From the NCBI GenBank assembly GCA_001692895.1, contig KV748208.1:744001-808000 (forward strand): DNA of 64,000 nt, read 5' to 3'. Of the stretch, positions 1-10,696 are shown in pieces; within the stretch, counting starts at the first letter, position 1; every line of letters begins with the position of its first letter. The notes under the pieces were generated by a model. It did no database searches. It was not told the DNA's origin and worked only from the letters and a program-made list of their open reading frames with translations. The translations under genes and the position numbers were made by a program. The stretch is from Cenococcum geophilum 1.58 (taxonomy: Eukaryota; Ascomycota; Dothideomycetes; Gloniales; Gloniaceae).

Positions 1-3000
1 TAGAGGGCTAGGCCAGCCATCCCAAGCCTTAACGGGCTAGAAGCGACCCCGTGCGATATTACTAGACCGATTAGGGATATAAGGGTCACAGGGGATATAA
101 GGGAGAGGACACTCCGTAGGAAGACCCCTATAGATAGTAATAGTAGGCTTAAGACTAGGATAATTAAGAATTAGACTTAATATAGTAAATATAATATTCG
201 TAGCCGACCTATAAAGGGCATATAGCCAACTAGTAAGAATAGGGGAGAACTAGTAATAATAATAGATTTAGATATAAAAGCGCTAATAGGAATATAAGAT
301 ACGGGAATAGAAAGCTTTATATAAAATAAGTAGTAATTAGGGTGTAGATATAAGAGATAGAAGCTCCAAATATTCTAGAGAAAGTGGAAATAGAGAAGTA
401 AGGAATAAAGGAAAGTCAAAAGACCCTTGCCAGGGGTCCGCTACCTATCTATTATATAGTATAACTGCGGTAATATAAACCACCGCCTCGTAAGGCCTTA
501 CTAGACAGTTTAGACCTAGAGAAATACTATATCCTTACTATATAAGAACCGTATTATAATACCTTTATACAATTAATATACTGCCCTTAAGGATTCTAGC
601 TCCTATATAAACCAAAAGTAGCTACACGCGTGTGCTTTATAATTAGTAAGGCTATTAGCCTATCCTTATAGTTATAGTAGGCAGTTAACCTAGATATTAT
701 AGTTATAATAATTTAAATATATAGGGGACCGGTATAAATTATTAATGTATATAACCCTAGGGTTAAAGGGGTCCTATAAATAGAGAATATTATATTAGTA
801 ATAAGCTTACTAAAAACCNAAGGTATAGAGTTTATCCTACTAGGAGATATAAACCTCTACTACCCGTAGTAGGGGGGTATCTATATTGCTGCAGATTAAC
901 AGTTAAAGTGCCTACTAAGAGCTATAAATATCTAGGGCCTTAAGCTAGCTACCCCCCTAGGAGCAATTATATGGCAATAAGGCACCGCTAGAAGTATAAT
1001 TGACCTTATATTTATAGATAAAGGCCTATACTAGAGACTTAAAAGGTGCAACCCTAAAGAAGAATGGGCACTTACCCTAGACTATATCCCTATCTAGATA
1101 TAGCTAGACCTAGATACTAAAGTATAACTAAATAGAAAAAGATACGCAATAAGGAAGCTTAAGATAGATAGTTTCCTTAATGTAGTTAAATAATAACTCT
1201 AAAACCTAGAAGAAATCCACCCAATACTAAACGAGTGAGGCTTATTGGCCACCCCTAAGGAAATTAACCGAAGACTAAAAAGGATCTAGGCAGCAATTAA
1301 AAATAGGCTAGAAGAGCACTGCCCGATCTTAAAACTAGGCCCCTATACGCGATACGCATAGTCTATATAATGCGTAGTTCTAGTTACTAGCTAATAACGA
1401 GTAAGAAGGAAATATATAAGTAGCTATAACCTTAAAGATAAGAGACAATATAAAGATATAAGAAACTAGCTAAAGAATACCCTAAAAAAAGAAGTAAGGA
1501 ATAACTAGAGACGGTTTATAAACGAGTATATTTTTAACCTAAGCCTCCCCCATAATAAGGGCCTTTAGGCTATAGCAAAATAGGTAAAAAAAAAGGTAGA
1601 GTGCCTAGCAGAAGACCTATACTTACTACCCCTACGAAGAGCAGGAGAATTATAGGCTATAAATAATAATAATAAGAAGGTAAAGATCCTTATAGAAAGG
1701 TTCTTCCCCTAACTAGCTCTAGTAGACCTTAGTAATATTATGGGCGAAATACTGGTAACTCGCCTGCGGGTCGACAGCGATATAACAATAGAGGAAATGG
1801 CTAGAACTATTAGCCGCCTTTTAAACAATATAGTACTAGGACTAGATGGGATTCTAAATAAGGCCCTAAAAACCTATAGGCTATTTATAGCACTTTAGCT
1901 TACAGATATAGCTAGAGCATGCTTTGCTATAGGCTACTACCCGCGACTTAGAAGATCTATAATAACGGTTATCTTATAAAAAGAAGGTAAAGCAGATTAC
2001 TTAATCCTAGGAAGCTACCGCCCTATTGCCTTAGAAAACACCCTTAGTAAGATCTTAGAAAGGGTAATAGCGAAATATATAGTAGATACGGTAGAGGAAT
2101 ACGCCCTACTACCATAAAGCTAAATAGGGGTAAAAAAGAACTGCTTAACACTATTAGCACTTACGCTACTCGCTACCACCATTAAATCTATATAGGCGAT
2201 GTGAAAGGACTTTATAGTATTAATGCTTAGCCTAGATATTAGTGGTGCCTATAACAATATACCCTACGAGCGTCTTCTATATATCCTTAGGGCAAAGGGC
2301 TTTTTAAAATAGATTATATAATTTATCTAAGGGTTTATAGGCCAGAAAGAAATATTACTAGTCTTTAGCGGATACTAGAGCCCCCCTATTATAGTAGCAA
2401 TAGGAATACTATAAGGATTACCCCTCTCGCCTATACTCTTCCTTTTCTTTATAAACAACCTGCTTAACTCCTTTAAGAAAGGGGCGACCTAGGGAATAGG
2501 CTTTATTAATAACACAAACCTAATTATATACGGGTCAATAGCCGTAAAGAATTGTAGAATACTAGAGAAAGCCTATAATACTTATATAGAATAGGCAAAA
2601 CGTTATAGAGTCTAATTCTTACTAGAGAAATATTAGCTAATCTATTTTATAAGAAAACGCAACTAATCTACAGATCTTTAGCATATAATTCGCATTTAAG
2701 GCTGTTCGGGTCACGGTGGGGGGGGGTTTTGGTTTCAATCGATTTCTTCTCTCTTTTTCTCTCCTACTTCTACAGGTGGAATTTGATGGATCTCCTGAGC
2801 TCGCTTAGCTTACGTGGTTAACCTAATTGGTTACAAGCAACCGTGTCTACTATATTACAGAACCTTATTTAGACAAAGGCTTTAGGGGTTAACTAGTTTA
2901 GGGCCTAAGGGTATTAGGAGTATAGGTAGATAGTAAGCTCTAGTAGAGCGTATATATAACGCAAACGGCCCATAAAGGCCAAGCATAGTTTATTGCTTTA

Positions 3001-4310
3001 TTTAGGATTGTTAACTCTATATAGGGTCTATACTTCTAGAGGTTACACCTACTATATATAGCAGTTGTCTGGCTAACTATAATATATAAATCTAGTATTT
3101 GGGCCATTAGAGAAACTAAAAAGGGCCCCCCTAAATTACTTCTTAAACTACTTTAAAAGGTCTAGACAGCCTACCTTTAGAGTATTATAGGCGGGNATAA
3201 GCAAACGGCCACAGTACTGCTTAAGAAGGAATCTAATATTCCCCCCCTATAGTTATATATTAAAGCCGCTGTAATATAAAGGACGTAAAATAAATATAAC
3301 TCTAATATTATAAAGTANATTAAGANACGCCTAAGTAAACTATAGAGGGACNNTAGGGTNCNCNNTAGGAGAANAAACNAANAACCCTAAAGTAGGNAAG
3401 AGATATTAGAGAAACAGGTAAAGAAAGTAGAAGAAAAATAGTGCCGCTTTAGGGCCTAGGCCTATATAGAGGAGAAAAGGAGACGCGTAAGAGGTTAGTA
3501 AAGACAATAGTAAGATAGAGAAAGGAGCTAAAGTAGAATATATAAGAACGCCGGGAAACTATCTACCGTAATGCAATACTGGTTAGACTAACGCTAGAGA
3601 GGTAAATAGGAGTTAAAGGTATAGAGGCTAACTTAGGCAAGACGAACCTAAGCTATAGTATAGTTAATACTATAGGGGGTAAATACCTAAGGGCTCTAAG
3701 AAGGCCTAATAAAGGTAGAAAATATAATAGTAACACTCTTAAGAATAGGAATAATAGGACTAAAAGATTGGCTTTACTAGGTAGGTGTCTTAGTAGGTAG
3801 CCTAAGATGCGAATATAGCTAGCTAAGACAGATACTAAAACACGTAATACTGCTATGCCCCCTACGCACTAATTAAGAAATAATGCTCTTAGTAGCTAGC
3901 ACAGAGAACTATAATATACTACTCTTAATATAAAAAGGCCTTAAGGCGGTTACCTAGTGGCTTATTAGTTAAAATATGCTAAATTAGTTACGGGTTATAA
4001 GGGAAATAGTAATAAAAGGCAAGGGGGTAAGCAGTAGGTGCCCCCTAGTAACTCTATAGTAGTAAAGTAATAGTTTATAATACTAGCGCGTCCGTAGGCT
4101 TATTACGGCAGCAGTGGTTCCTAAGGAGGTTAAATAGTAAGGTAGTAGAGCACTATAGGCGACTCGTAGGCGCTAAGTAGGCGAGTCTCAAAAGGCGGGG
4201 AGATGGATCACGGGGTTTTCTTATTTTTCTTAAATAGAGTTTTCTCCCTATATGTAAATAAGGAGTAGTCCGCGTGGGCCCAATAGGGATCTAAATCGGA
4301 CATTAAGCAA
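1..4310 (+). mobile_element. Tad1-like LINE (non-LTR retrotransposon), RIP-degraded
   Basis: A long degraded ORF2 is readable in pieces on the plus strand. An apurinic-type endonuclease domain runs from about 440 to 1100, with LLGDINLYYP near 837 matching the GD(F/I)N core. A reverse transcriptase runs from about 1750 to 2650, with LGLDGILNKALKTY near 1835, SYRPIALENTLSKILERVIA near 2010, LSLDISGAYNNIPYERL near 2228 and GLPLSPILFLFFINNLL near 2416. A C-terminal piece HVILLCPLRT near 3840 resembles the cysteine/histidine tail of Tad elements. Many Gln and Trp codons appear as stops (CA to TA changes), as RIP produces, so the copy cannot code. The left end lies outside the window and the 3' end is approximate. 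Ambiguous bases at 819 and at about 3196-3400 mark poorly resolved sequence. A GC-richer segment at 2701-2870 interrupts it. Confidence 0.8.
2701..2870. other. GC-richer insert inside the LINE
   Basis: This roughly 170-bp stretch lacks the TA-saturation of the LINE on both sides. It begins near TGTTCGGGTCACGGTG, has a run of nine or more G, then a long pyrimidine tract ending CTACAG. The LINE resumes near 2880. The ends suggest a small nested insertion, possibly a solo terminal repeat, but I could not define boundaries or a target duplication. Confidence 0.3.
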
Positions 4311-4830
4311 TGAATTATTATTAATAATATATATCCTAATTTTATTCTATAAAGCCAATCTAGTCTTTACTAAATTTCCCCGTAGTTTTAGGTATTAAAA
4401 TAGTAAGTGGTCTTTGAGCATCGAATTAGAAATGGCTGCCTCGTAGAGGATCTTATGCAATTTTTAACTAGCATCGTCTATGGCATAGGGGGCGCCCGCG
4501 CGATATAATAATATATAAACAATCATCTCTAGCGCAGTTTAGGGGTTTAGCTTAGATACATCACCGCCAAACGAAACGTAGACTAACTTTGGCTTATTTT
4601 AAGTGTAGATAATTAAATCATGAGATTAACCGAGGATTTAAAATAAGAATCAGAGCGGGGAAACAAATTTTTCTATTGTCTACCTCCCAGCCACTACTGC
4701 ATTAATTTTTGTATTATTAAAACTTGTTGCACCTAGTTGAGACGCTACCTGTAAATAGTTTAAAAAATTGGAACTGTATATAATCATTAATTTTTTCAGG
4801 CTTCTAAAATCTGTCGATTTTGACAACGAC
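4311..4830. other. AT-rich spacer without recognisable gene
   Basis: This AT-rich sequence lies between the LINE tail and the tRNA-like gene. A short minus-strand open frame runs through it into the tRNA-like gene, but it has no family features. I see nothing else here. Confidence 0.5.
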
Positions 4831-5008
4831 GGGGGATTGGCGCAATGTAAGTTAAACGTAAGTCGCCACAAAAATAATTCTAACCCTACACAGGGTAGCG
4901 CGTTGGTTTTCGGTTCTAGCTGTCCACCAAAGGTTGTGGGGTAAGAACACCCTTAACCCGCTTTAGTTTATAACTAATGAAGGTCCAGTTCGAGCCCCAT
5001 GTCCCTCG
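4831..5008 (+). tRNA. tRNA-like gene (apparent Arg, anticodon TCG) with three intervening sequences
   Basis: With three inserts removed, this folds as a complete cloverleaf. Acceptor GGGGGAT (4831-4837) pairs with GTCCCTC (5001-5007), including two G-U pairs; the discriminator is G5008. D-stem GCGC (4840-4843) pairs with GCGC, and the D-loop reads AAT+GGTA. Anticodon stem TTGGT pairs with ACCAA. T-stem GTGGG pairs with CCCAT around the T-loop TTCGAGC. Insert 1 (4847-4893, 47 bp, D-loop) starts GTAAGT, has CTAAC and ends CACAG. Insert 2 (11 nt, TTCTAGCTGTC) sits at the usual 37/38 intron position. Insert 3 (4941-4988, 48 bp, T-stem/T-loop border) starts GTAAGA, has CTAATGA and ends CAG. The two long inserts therefore look spliceosomal, which is abnormal for a nuclear Pol III gene. 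The Arg identity rests on the loop reading TTTCGG before the 11-nt insert. A decayed or retro-inserted tRNA is the main alternative. Confidence 0.7.
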
Positions 5009-5016
5009 AAATAATA

Positions 5017-5021
5017 TTTTT
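5017..5021 (+). terminator. Pol III-type T5 terminator
   Basis: A run of five T starts 9 nt after the discriminator base of the tRNA-like gene, where a Pol III terminator would lie. In AT-rich DNA such a run can also occur by chance. Confidence 0.45.
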
Positions 5022-5165
5022 GGTCAATAATAATTACACACCCCCTAAGACAACCCCTAATTGAGATATATACCTCCCTAAAATAGGCTAAGATGTTTTT
5101 ACTCTAAGTTTAAAGATTATATAAATCTAGCCTTATAGCTAGCTTTATAAATATATATTATATTA

Positions 5166-5305
5166 GGTCGCCACTAATCGCACACCCCCTAAATGATATT
5201 CGTACACCCCCCAATTGATATTCGTACACCCCCTCCTCATTAAGTTTAGCTCCTTCCTCGTCAGGTTAGCACATCACGTGCATTCGCATCTGCATCGCGA
5301 AAATC
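5166..5305 (+). repeat. left terminal inverted repeat (140 bp)
   Basis: This is the left arm of the element at 5166-5921, inverted relative to 5782-5921. Its last bases read CGCGAAAATC, after which the two arms stop matching. Confidence 0.85.
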
Positions 5306-5781
5306 TCGTGCGCGCCCATACCCAAATCAACACCTCGCATTTGCCTTGCATTTGAACGAAATTCTGGCTACACCACCCCTAGGCGTGGGCGTGGACGTAG
5401 GCGTGGGCACGGGCGTGCCCGTGGAGGCAGTTCGCAGACGTCAAGTGGAGGTAGCAGCACCCAAATTAGTTCGCGCGGCGCCTCACAAGTCACCGCTCAA
5501 TCTAATCAATCGACTCAAGAGCAGATGGGTAATGCTATAGGTGGTAAAAGTAGTGGTGGAAGTTAAGATACTGTTAATACTACTGCGGGTGCCTTATTAA
5601 GTGTCGGAGGCAATATTTAACAGGCTTTTAGAGGCCTAGGAGCTTTACCCTTTCACAAGGACTTTACTAACGGGTCCTTTGGTGCATTCCAAATTTGATT
5701 TGAACTCTACTAGTTGTACTATAGTTGAAATTAAGACTTGATTAAGGTGTTGCAGTCATAAGAGTTGCATTTTGATAATTT

Positions 5782-5921
5782 GATTTTCGCGATGCAGATG
5801 CGAATGCACGTGATGTGCTAACCTGACGAGGAAGGAGCTAAACTCAATGAGGAGGGGGTGTACGAATATCAATTGGGGGGTGTACGAATATCATTTAGGG
5901 GGTGTGCGATTAGTGGCGACC
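5782..5921 (-). repeat. right terminal inverted repeat (140 bp)
   Basis: This is the right arm of the element at 5166-5921. It ends AGTGGCGACC, followed directly by the flanking TTATATTA. Confidence 0.85.
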
Positions 5922-5929
5922 TTATATTA

Positions 5930-6639
5930 ATACTTTAACTTATTATAACTTACTAGCTACTACATAACTGTTAGGTAACGTGTTACCGAGCTTATATATT
6001 GTTCTACGAGTGTATCCAGCAGATACTCGTTTATCTTTTAAGTTTGTTCAGTTGGCTGTGGCGTAGAGCGTCACCTTGCAATAACTTAATTAATTAATTT
6101 AGAAGTAGGTAAGTAATATTATAGATACTAAAAATAGTAACAAAAGTAGTATTAAGAAGTTACAATACTATTATAGACGTAATGTTCCAACCTAAACAGG
6201 AATAATCTAAGCCTGTTTTGGCAGAGTGTGTATCGTATCATTTAGGGGGATTATCATCGACCTTTTTTTGGGCGGTGTCCAGATCGGGAATTGGCGGCTT
6301 GGCCGTCCCGCAGAAACCCCTTGATACCGTAATCCTCGGATGATGGAATGGAACGATTCCGCACCTCTTACAAAGATGCCCGTGTACGCTCTCGAATATA
6401 AAGCAGTTACACCAAGTCCTTATGAAAGTAATATATATCTCGTAGCATGGATTTATGTAGCAGAGCCTGCTTTCATGTATCATGATCTAAAACGACCCAC
6501 TTTCCTTCTAACTCAGATACTGTCTCGCACGTCTTCTTTTGCGTTTGCTAACACTGTTTCCTCGTTGAACAATATCTCCACACCACTTCTCCAGAACAAT
6601 TTCCAACAGTTACCATTTACTTCTTTTGCATCTTCTAAC
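5930..6639. other. spacer and 5' region of the dioxygenase gene
   Basis: AT-rich sequence lies up to about 6240 and balanced sequence after it. The dioxygenase frame stays open upstream to an ATG at 6340, so an N-terminal extension is possible, but nothing upstream of 6640 resembles the family. No other gene is visible. Confidence 0.4.
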
Positions 6640-7531
6640 ATGACCCGCGCTCCAGTAATCTGTATTTCCCATGGTGGTGGACCACTGCCTGTGCTCGGCG
6701 ATCCGATGCATAAGGACATCATCAAGTCCCTCCAAACCAGAGTACCCGAACTTCTGGAACTGGGCACTCCAGAGGCACCTCGGGCAATTGTGCTAGTAAC
6801 AGCACACTGGTCGGAGCGCAACCCCACCATCTCCAGCGGCTCTAAGCACTCGCTGTTCTACGACTACTACGGCTTCCCGCCCGAGAGCTACAAGCTGAAG
6901 TACGATGCGCCAGGCTCGCCCGAGGTCGCAAAGGAAGTCGCGGCAGCGCTGAAGGAAGTGGGGTTGAAGCCCGAGCTGGACGAGACCAGAGGTGCGGAGC
7001 CCGCTCGAGCGAATCCCCCCAGCTTTCCGGAGTAGCAGCGCTGACATTGGGAAAACAGGCTGGGACCACGGCGTGTTCATCCCCATGCTGCTCATCAACC
7101 CCGCAGCCGACATCCCCGTCGTGCAGCTCTCGGTCCTCGAGTCCGAGTCTCCGGCCGACCACTTCGGGATGGGCCGGGCTCTTGCCTCGCTCCGCGACTC
7201 CAACGTCGCTATCGTCGGGTCCGGCTTCGCGTCTTTCCACAACCTGCGGCTCATGTTCAGCGGTATCATGGGCGACCCGGCCTTCAAGCAGCGCAGCGAT
7301 GCGTGGAGTAAGGCGGTAGGTGAGGCGGTGCTGGAGAAGACGGTCGAGGAACGGGAGGAGAAGGTCAAGGAGTGGAGGAAGTGGCCCGGAGCATATGAGA
7401 TGCACCCGCGGGGTGGGGCGGAGCATTTCCTGCCGCTGGTTGTGTGTGCGGGTGCGGGAGGAGAGGGACAGGGAGGGAGTTATAAGGATTCGTTTAACGG
7501 GCTGGACATGTATTCGTACTTTTGGGCATGA
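6640..7531 (+). CDS. LigB/DODA-type extradiol ring-cleavage dioxygenase
   Basis: There are two exons, 6640-6991 and 7059-7531, giving 274 aa. The 67-bp intron starts GTGCGG, has CTGAC and ends ACAG; the splice restores ETRGWDHG in frame. The family (class III extradiol dioxygenases, YgiD / 4,5-DOPA dioxygenase type) opens catechol-like rings using a metal held by histidines. Visible conserved residues are His11 in ISHGGGP, His56 in TAHWSE, His121 in WDHG and His178 in SFHNL. The length matches the usual 260-290 aa. I chose the start at 6640 because MTRAPVICISHGGGP begins the conserved domain and has an A at -3; an upstream ATG at 6340 in the same frame would add 100 unconserved residues. The substrate cannot be told from sequence. 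It is probably cytosolic, as I see no signal peptide or membrane segment. Confidence 0.88.
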
Positions 7532-7805
7532 AGGGATGTGAAAAGAAGATTTTCTTATTGTGCATGAGAGGCCCGCCGACTTAGCTGACAGCATTAGAAC
7601 TTAGAGCTTAGAAATGGACGTGAATCCAAACTCCAAAGTGCTCTGTAAAGTAAGGAAGAGCCGTCCAAACTCCTAATGTCTAATTGTTCCAACAACCCAT
7701 TTTACCCACCCGGGGGACGCCATCCTAGACCAACATACCGGAATCTTAAGAGTGATAAACTTACCTCTAATCTTCATAGGCAGTTATCGTCCAGCACTGG
7801 GTCCT
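7532..7805. other. convergent intergenic region
   Basis: This is the 3' flank shared by the dioxygenase gene (plus) and the small basic protein gene (minus). I see no gene or structured element in it. Confidence 0.5.
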
Positions 7806-8458
7806 CTAGGCGAACTCATCTTCCTCGCTGACCAGGTCAGCTCCATCAAAGACCTCATAACCCTGTAGAAAATGTCAGCGTGTTTTCAAGAAATGTAGAC
7901 AGTCTATATCCATACCTGGGAAGCTTCGCTTCCATAAGTTGTGCCGTATTCCCTATCCACCACCTCCTGCTTGATCTCTTGCTTGACCTTCTTTCCTCTG
8001 CGCTTTTTCGGCGACTGCTCTAACTCCTCTCCTCCCTCGTCTACATCAACCTTGCGTTTGCGTGCTGCACTCTTGTAGCTAGCGGGGGTTGGGGTGGTTT
8101 CGTCGTTACCGTTGCCGTTCCAATTGTCTGCAACAATCTTCGCCTTGCTAGGGGTCCGCTTCCTAGGCGTGGATGCAAGAGCACCGGCCGTGCCTAAGGC
8201 AAAGATCTTCTTTTTCAACGGGCCCATGACGTTAGCGACGGATCCTTTGCTCATGCCGAGGATGACCGCCATCTTCGCGTAGTCAATCTATGGGGGTTTA
8301 TGTCAGCTGGTGTTGACTTCGACGCGTGGCAGGAGTTTAAGAGCGATGGTGGAGATTGACGGTTGCTGGGTAGAATGGTTACGTACATTTGGGAGACTCT
8401 CCAGCGATAGGAATGCTGCTGCCATGTATTTCGCCTCACGTTCGTTGAAGCTAGCCAT
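7806..8458 (-). CDS. small basic HTH-like nuclear protein, function unknown
   Basis: There are three exons on the minus strand: 8458-8387, 8287-7916 and 7862-7806, giving 166 aa. Introns are 100 bp (GTACGT...CATAG) and 53 bp (GTATGG...CTGAC...CTACAG), both phase 0. The N-terminus MASFNEREAKYMAAAFLSLE continues through LPNIDYAKMAVILGM to SKGSVANVMGPLKKK. This resembles the short helix-turn-helix-like domain found at the N-terminus of many small ascomycete proteins of unknown role. The middle is Lys/Arg rich, with KKRRGKKVKQ as a likely nuclear signal, and the tail is acidic (LVSEEDEFA). DNA or chromatin binding is an inference from the fold-like pattern and the charge. It is transcribed away from the OMP decarboxylase gene, with a 2.2-kb gap between the two start codons. 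Confidence 0.75.
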
Positions 8459-10696
8459 CTTGTCAAGGAGTAGACGCTGAATTGCGAACTAGGGGTGTAG
8501 TATTCCCAAGGTGTATTTGCGACACGAAAGGTAGATGGAGATTGATGAGAGGTGCAGGAGGACTTGTAAAAGACAAGTTTTGGATGTGAAGATATGTTAA
8601 GCCGAGTCCATGTTTAGATGAGTGGAAGATTGACTGGCGTGAATGGTTTAATGGTGAAATGAATCTATTTTTTTTAAATTCACTTAGAAAGTCATCCGTC
8701 ACCATCGTGAGGATGCAATAGGACATATTTAATTTAAAGTAAAAGAAGGAAATATGAGGATACATAAAGCTGGAGCTTTATAAAGAACAGCAGGCATGTT
8801 TAAAAGAGATGGAGTGGTTCTGTTTAGCACATTCGGTCGGATGTTGCAAGGGGTGCTTTCCAGCAGTTAATTCAGGCATGGGAGCTGTCTTAACAGAGCG
8901 CCTCTATGCACTAACATTACTCCACAGTCTCAGAATGATTAATTAAAGTAGTTTTTTGCACTCTGGCACCATCATAATTCTCCAATAACTATCTTCACAA
9001 CAGCACTATGATCCTCGTGATCTGGATAGTATACGGATCACTGAGCAGGTCAGATTTTCGACATGCACAAAAGCAAAGACGTATCGGTTCTCCCAACCTC
9101 CCCCCGGCCGCGCTTTTTAGAAAAATACCCAAAGTCTTTTCAAGCTCCAGCCTGTGCTTGAACGCTCTCATATGCATTGTGACTGCTCAAGCGCTTCGTA
9201 GCCACACTATGGCGAATCCGTACACTTATGCAGATCAGCGGCAGTGGTCTGAGATCCGGCACAGAAGGCGTGGCGATAGGCGGGACGGAGAATTCTGTTT
9301 TAAGTAGAAGTGAATACCACCGTAAAAGAAGGCGGTATATCCAGTGTGAAATAACATGTTACAATTCCCCTAGGACTACACTTGGGCGGGACTTCTTTCC
9401 AAAAGTATGGAATTCGTGTATGACCGTATCTTCGGCAGGACTCTCATGGTGATGATCCTCAACGTTCCCAATCTATCACCACACGGCGGCAATGTATGGG
9501 AACTGCTGTCCATAACTTCGCGGCCGAATCGGAAGAGATGGATTGAATTGAAACAGATGAGCCAAGTTACGGGTTACGGTTTGTGGAAGCGCCATAATAC
9601 GCACGGCAAGAATCAAGACCTGGTAGCAGGATTCCTTCTTGCGAAGCTACCGCACACTTGGACTGGATAATCAAAGCCATTTGCCCGGGTGTCTCAAAAG
9701 CTAACGCTCTCAGAATTGGATCGAAGAGCTGCTGAGCCGAGCTGAGCCGAGAAGTGTGATGTGACGATCTCTCTGTCGTCCACGACATCAGCTGCATCAT
9801 GTTAAACTTGCTGCTCCCCGCATCAAGCAAGAAAGTGTCTGCTTCAAGCGTCCTGGGCTGCATCTCGCACCTGGGCAGTTCTGACAGCACGGCCGCGGTC
9901 CCGGTAGTAAGGGCATTGGGGCACAGGTGGTCGACTAGGGCTGGACGGTTAGTGTTGGGGAAAGCGTTCCGGTCACACTCGAAGCCAGTCTGGCGGGTCG
10001 TGGCTTGTGTGCTATTTGAGGGTCAACGTTGGGTTGACTAAAGCTGATGATCGGGGGAAGTGGTCAGCATAAGTGGCAGAAAGGTCGGTGGATTCAGTCA
10101 CGCAGTGAGGCGGTGGACTGACTCTCGGGGGAAGGGGAGGTCGCAGGAGGGAGAGGCGTCCTGGGCATTTACGGCGTCCAAGGGAGGGTTTGGGAGGAAT
10201 TTGGTGCCCTCACATGATGATGAACAGGAGAGTTTTCCAAATTGGAGTGGTAGAAGGGCCGACACCTTGCTCTTGGGCGTGGACGCCAGTAACGCGCGTT
10301 GATCCTAGAACGGAGAGTTTTCCCCCTTTGGTTTTGACCCTGCCCAGCAAATCGATATCACGTTGCTTGGCCGCGGCGGACGGCCCCCATAGAGGCCCCC
10401 GTAGAGGACGCAGTCTGGAATGGGCTTTTGGGAGCGTTTGGCGGGTCTCGGAGGATGGCGACGCGGACTATGGGCAGGACAGATCAGCACATGGCCCTAG
10501 TGTTAGCGGCCCGTGGAAGAGCTCCCGCGCGAAGAAGCAATCTTGTATCTCAACGGCCTCGACCTCCCCACGCTACCGCTCTCTTACGCGCCTGTACAGC
10601 AGTACTTGAGTCCTTTGCTCCTCCCAAGCCATTCTCACACCGCCACTGCTCTCTCCCTCTCTTGTTCAACCCCCACCCGCCTCCCGAGCTCCCACT
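8459..10696. other. 2.2-kb divergent intergenic region
   Basis: This lies between the start of the HTH-like gene (minus) and that of the OMP decarboxylase gene (plus). Several open frames of 60-140 codons exist on both strands, but none shows a domain, a splice pattern or a composition that supports a gene. A pyrimidine-rich stretch at about 10600-10696 just before the OMP decarboxylase start is typical of fungal promoters. A small GAGCCGAGCT-type repeat lies near 9729. Confidence 0.45.

Larger units (their letters stand above)
5166..5921. mobile_element. 756-bp DNA transposon with 140-bp terminal inverted repeats
   Basis: The ends 5166-5305 and 5782-5921 are inverted copies of each other and nearly identical; I see one G/A difference. 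Each starts GGTCGCCACTAATCG and contains two subterminal blocks of the form ATTCGTACACCCCC. The element is flanked on both sides by TTATATTA (5158-5165 and 5922-5929). An 8-bp duplication suits hAT; if only the inner TTA is the duplication, PIF/Harbinger would fit. The interior carries a GC-rich segment (about 5360-5570) that in one frame reads as an Arg/Gly-rich then Gln/Ser-rich peptide, probably the leftover N-terminus of a larger element's protein. No transposase core is present, so this is a non-autonomous, internally deleted copy. It is much less TA-saturated than its surroundings. Confidence 0.85.

Noticed and set aside
6793-7594. Long minus-strand frames opposite the dioxygenase gene.
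   Set aside because: They are shadows of the GC-rich coding strand; the plus strand carries the complete LigB pattern.
9567-9890. A 107-codon minus-strand frame in the gap before the OMP decarboxylase gene.
   Set aside because: It has no domain, no splice continuation and overlaps plus-strand frames of equal length.
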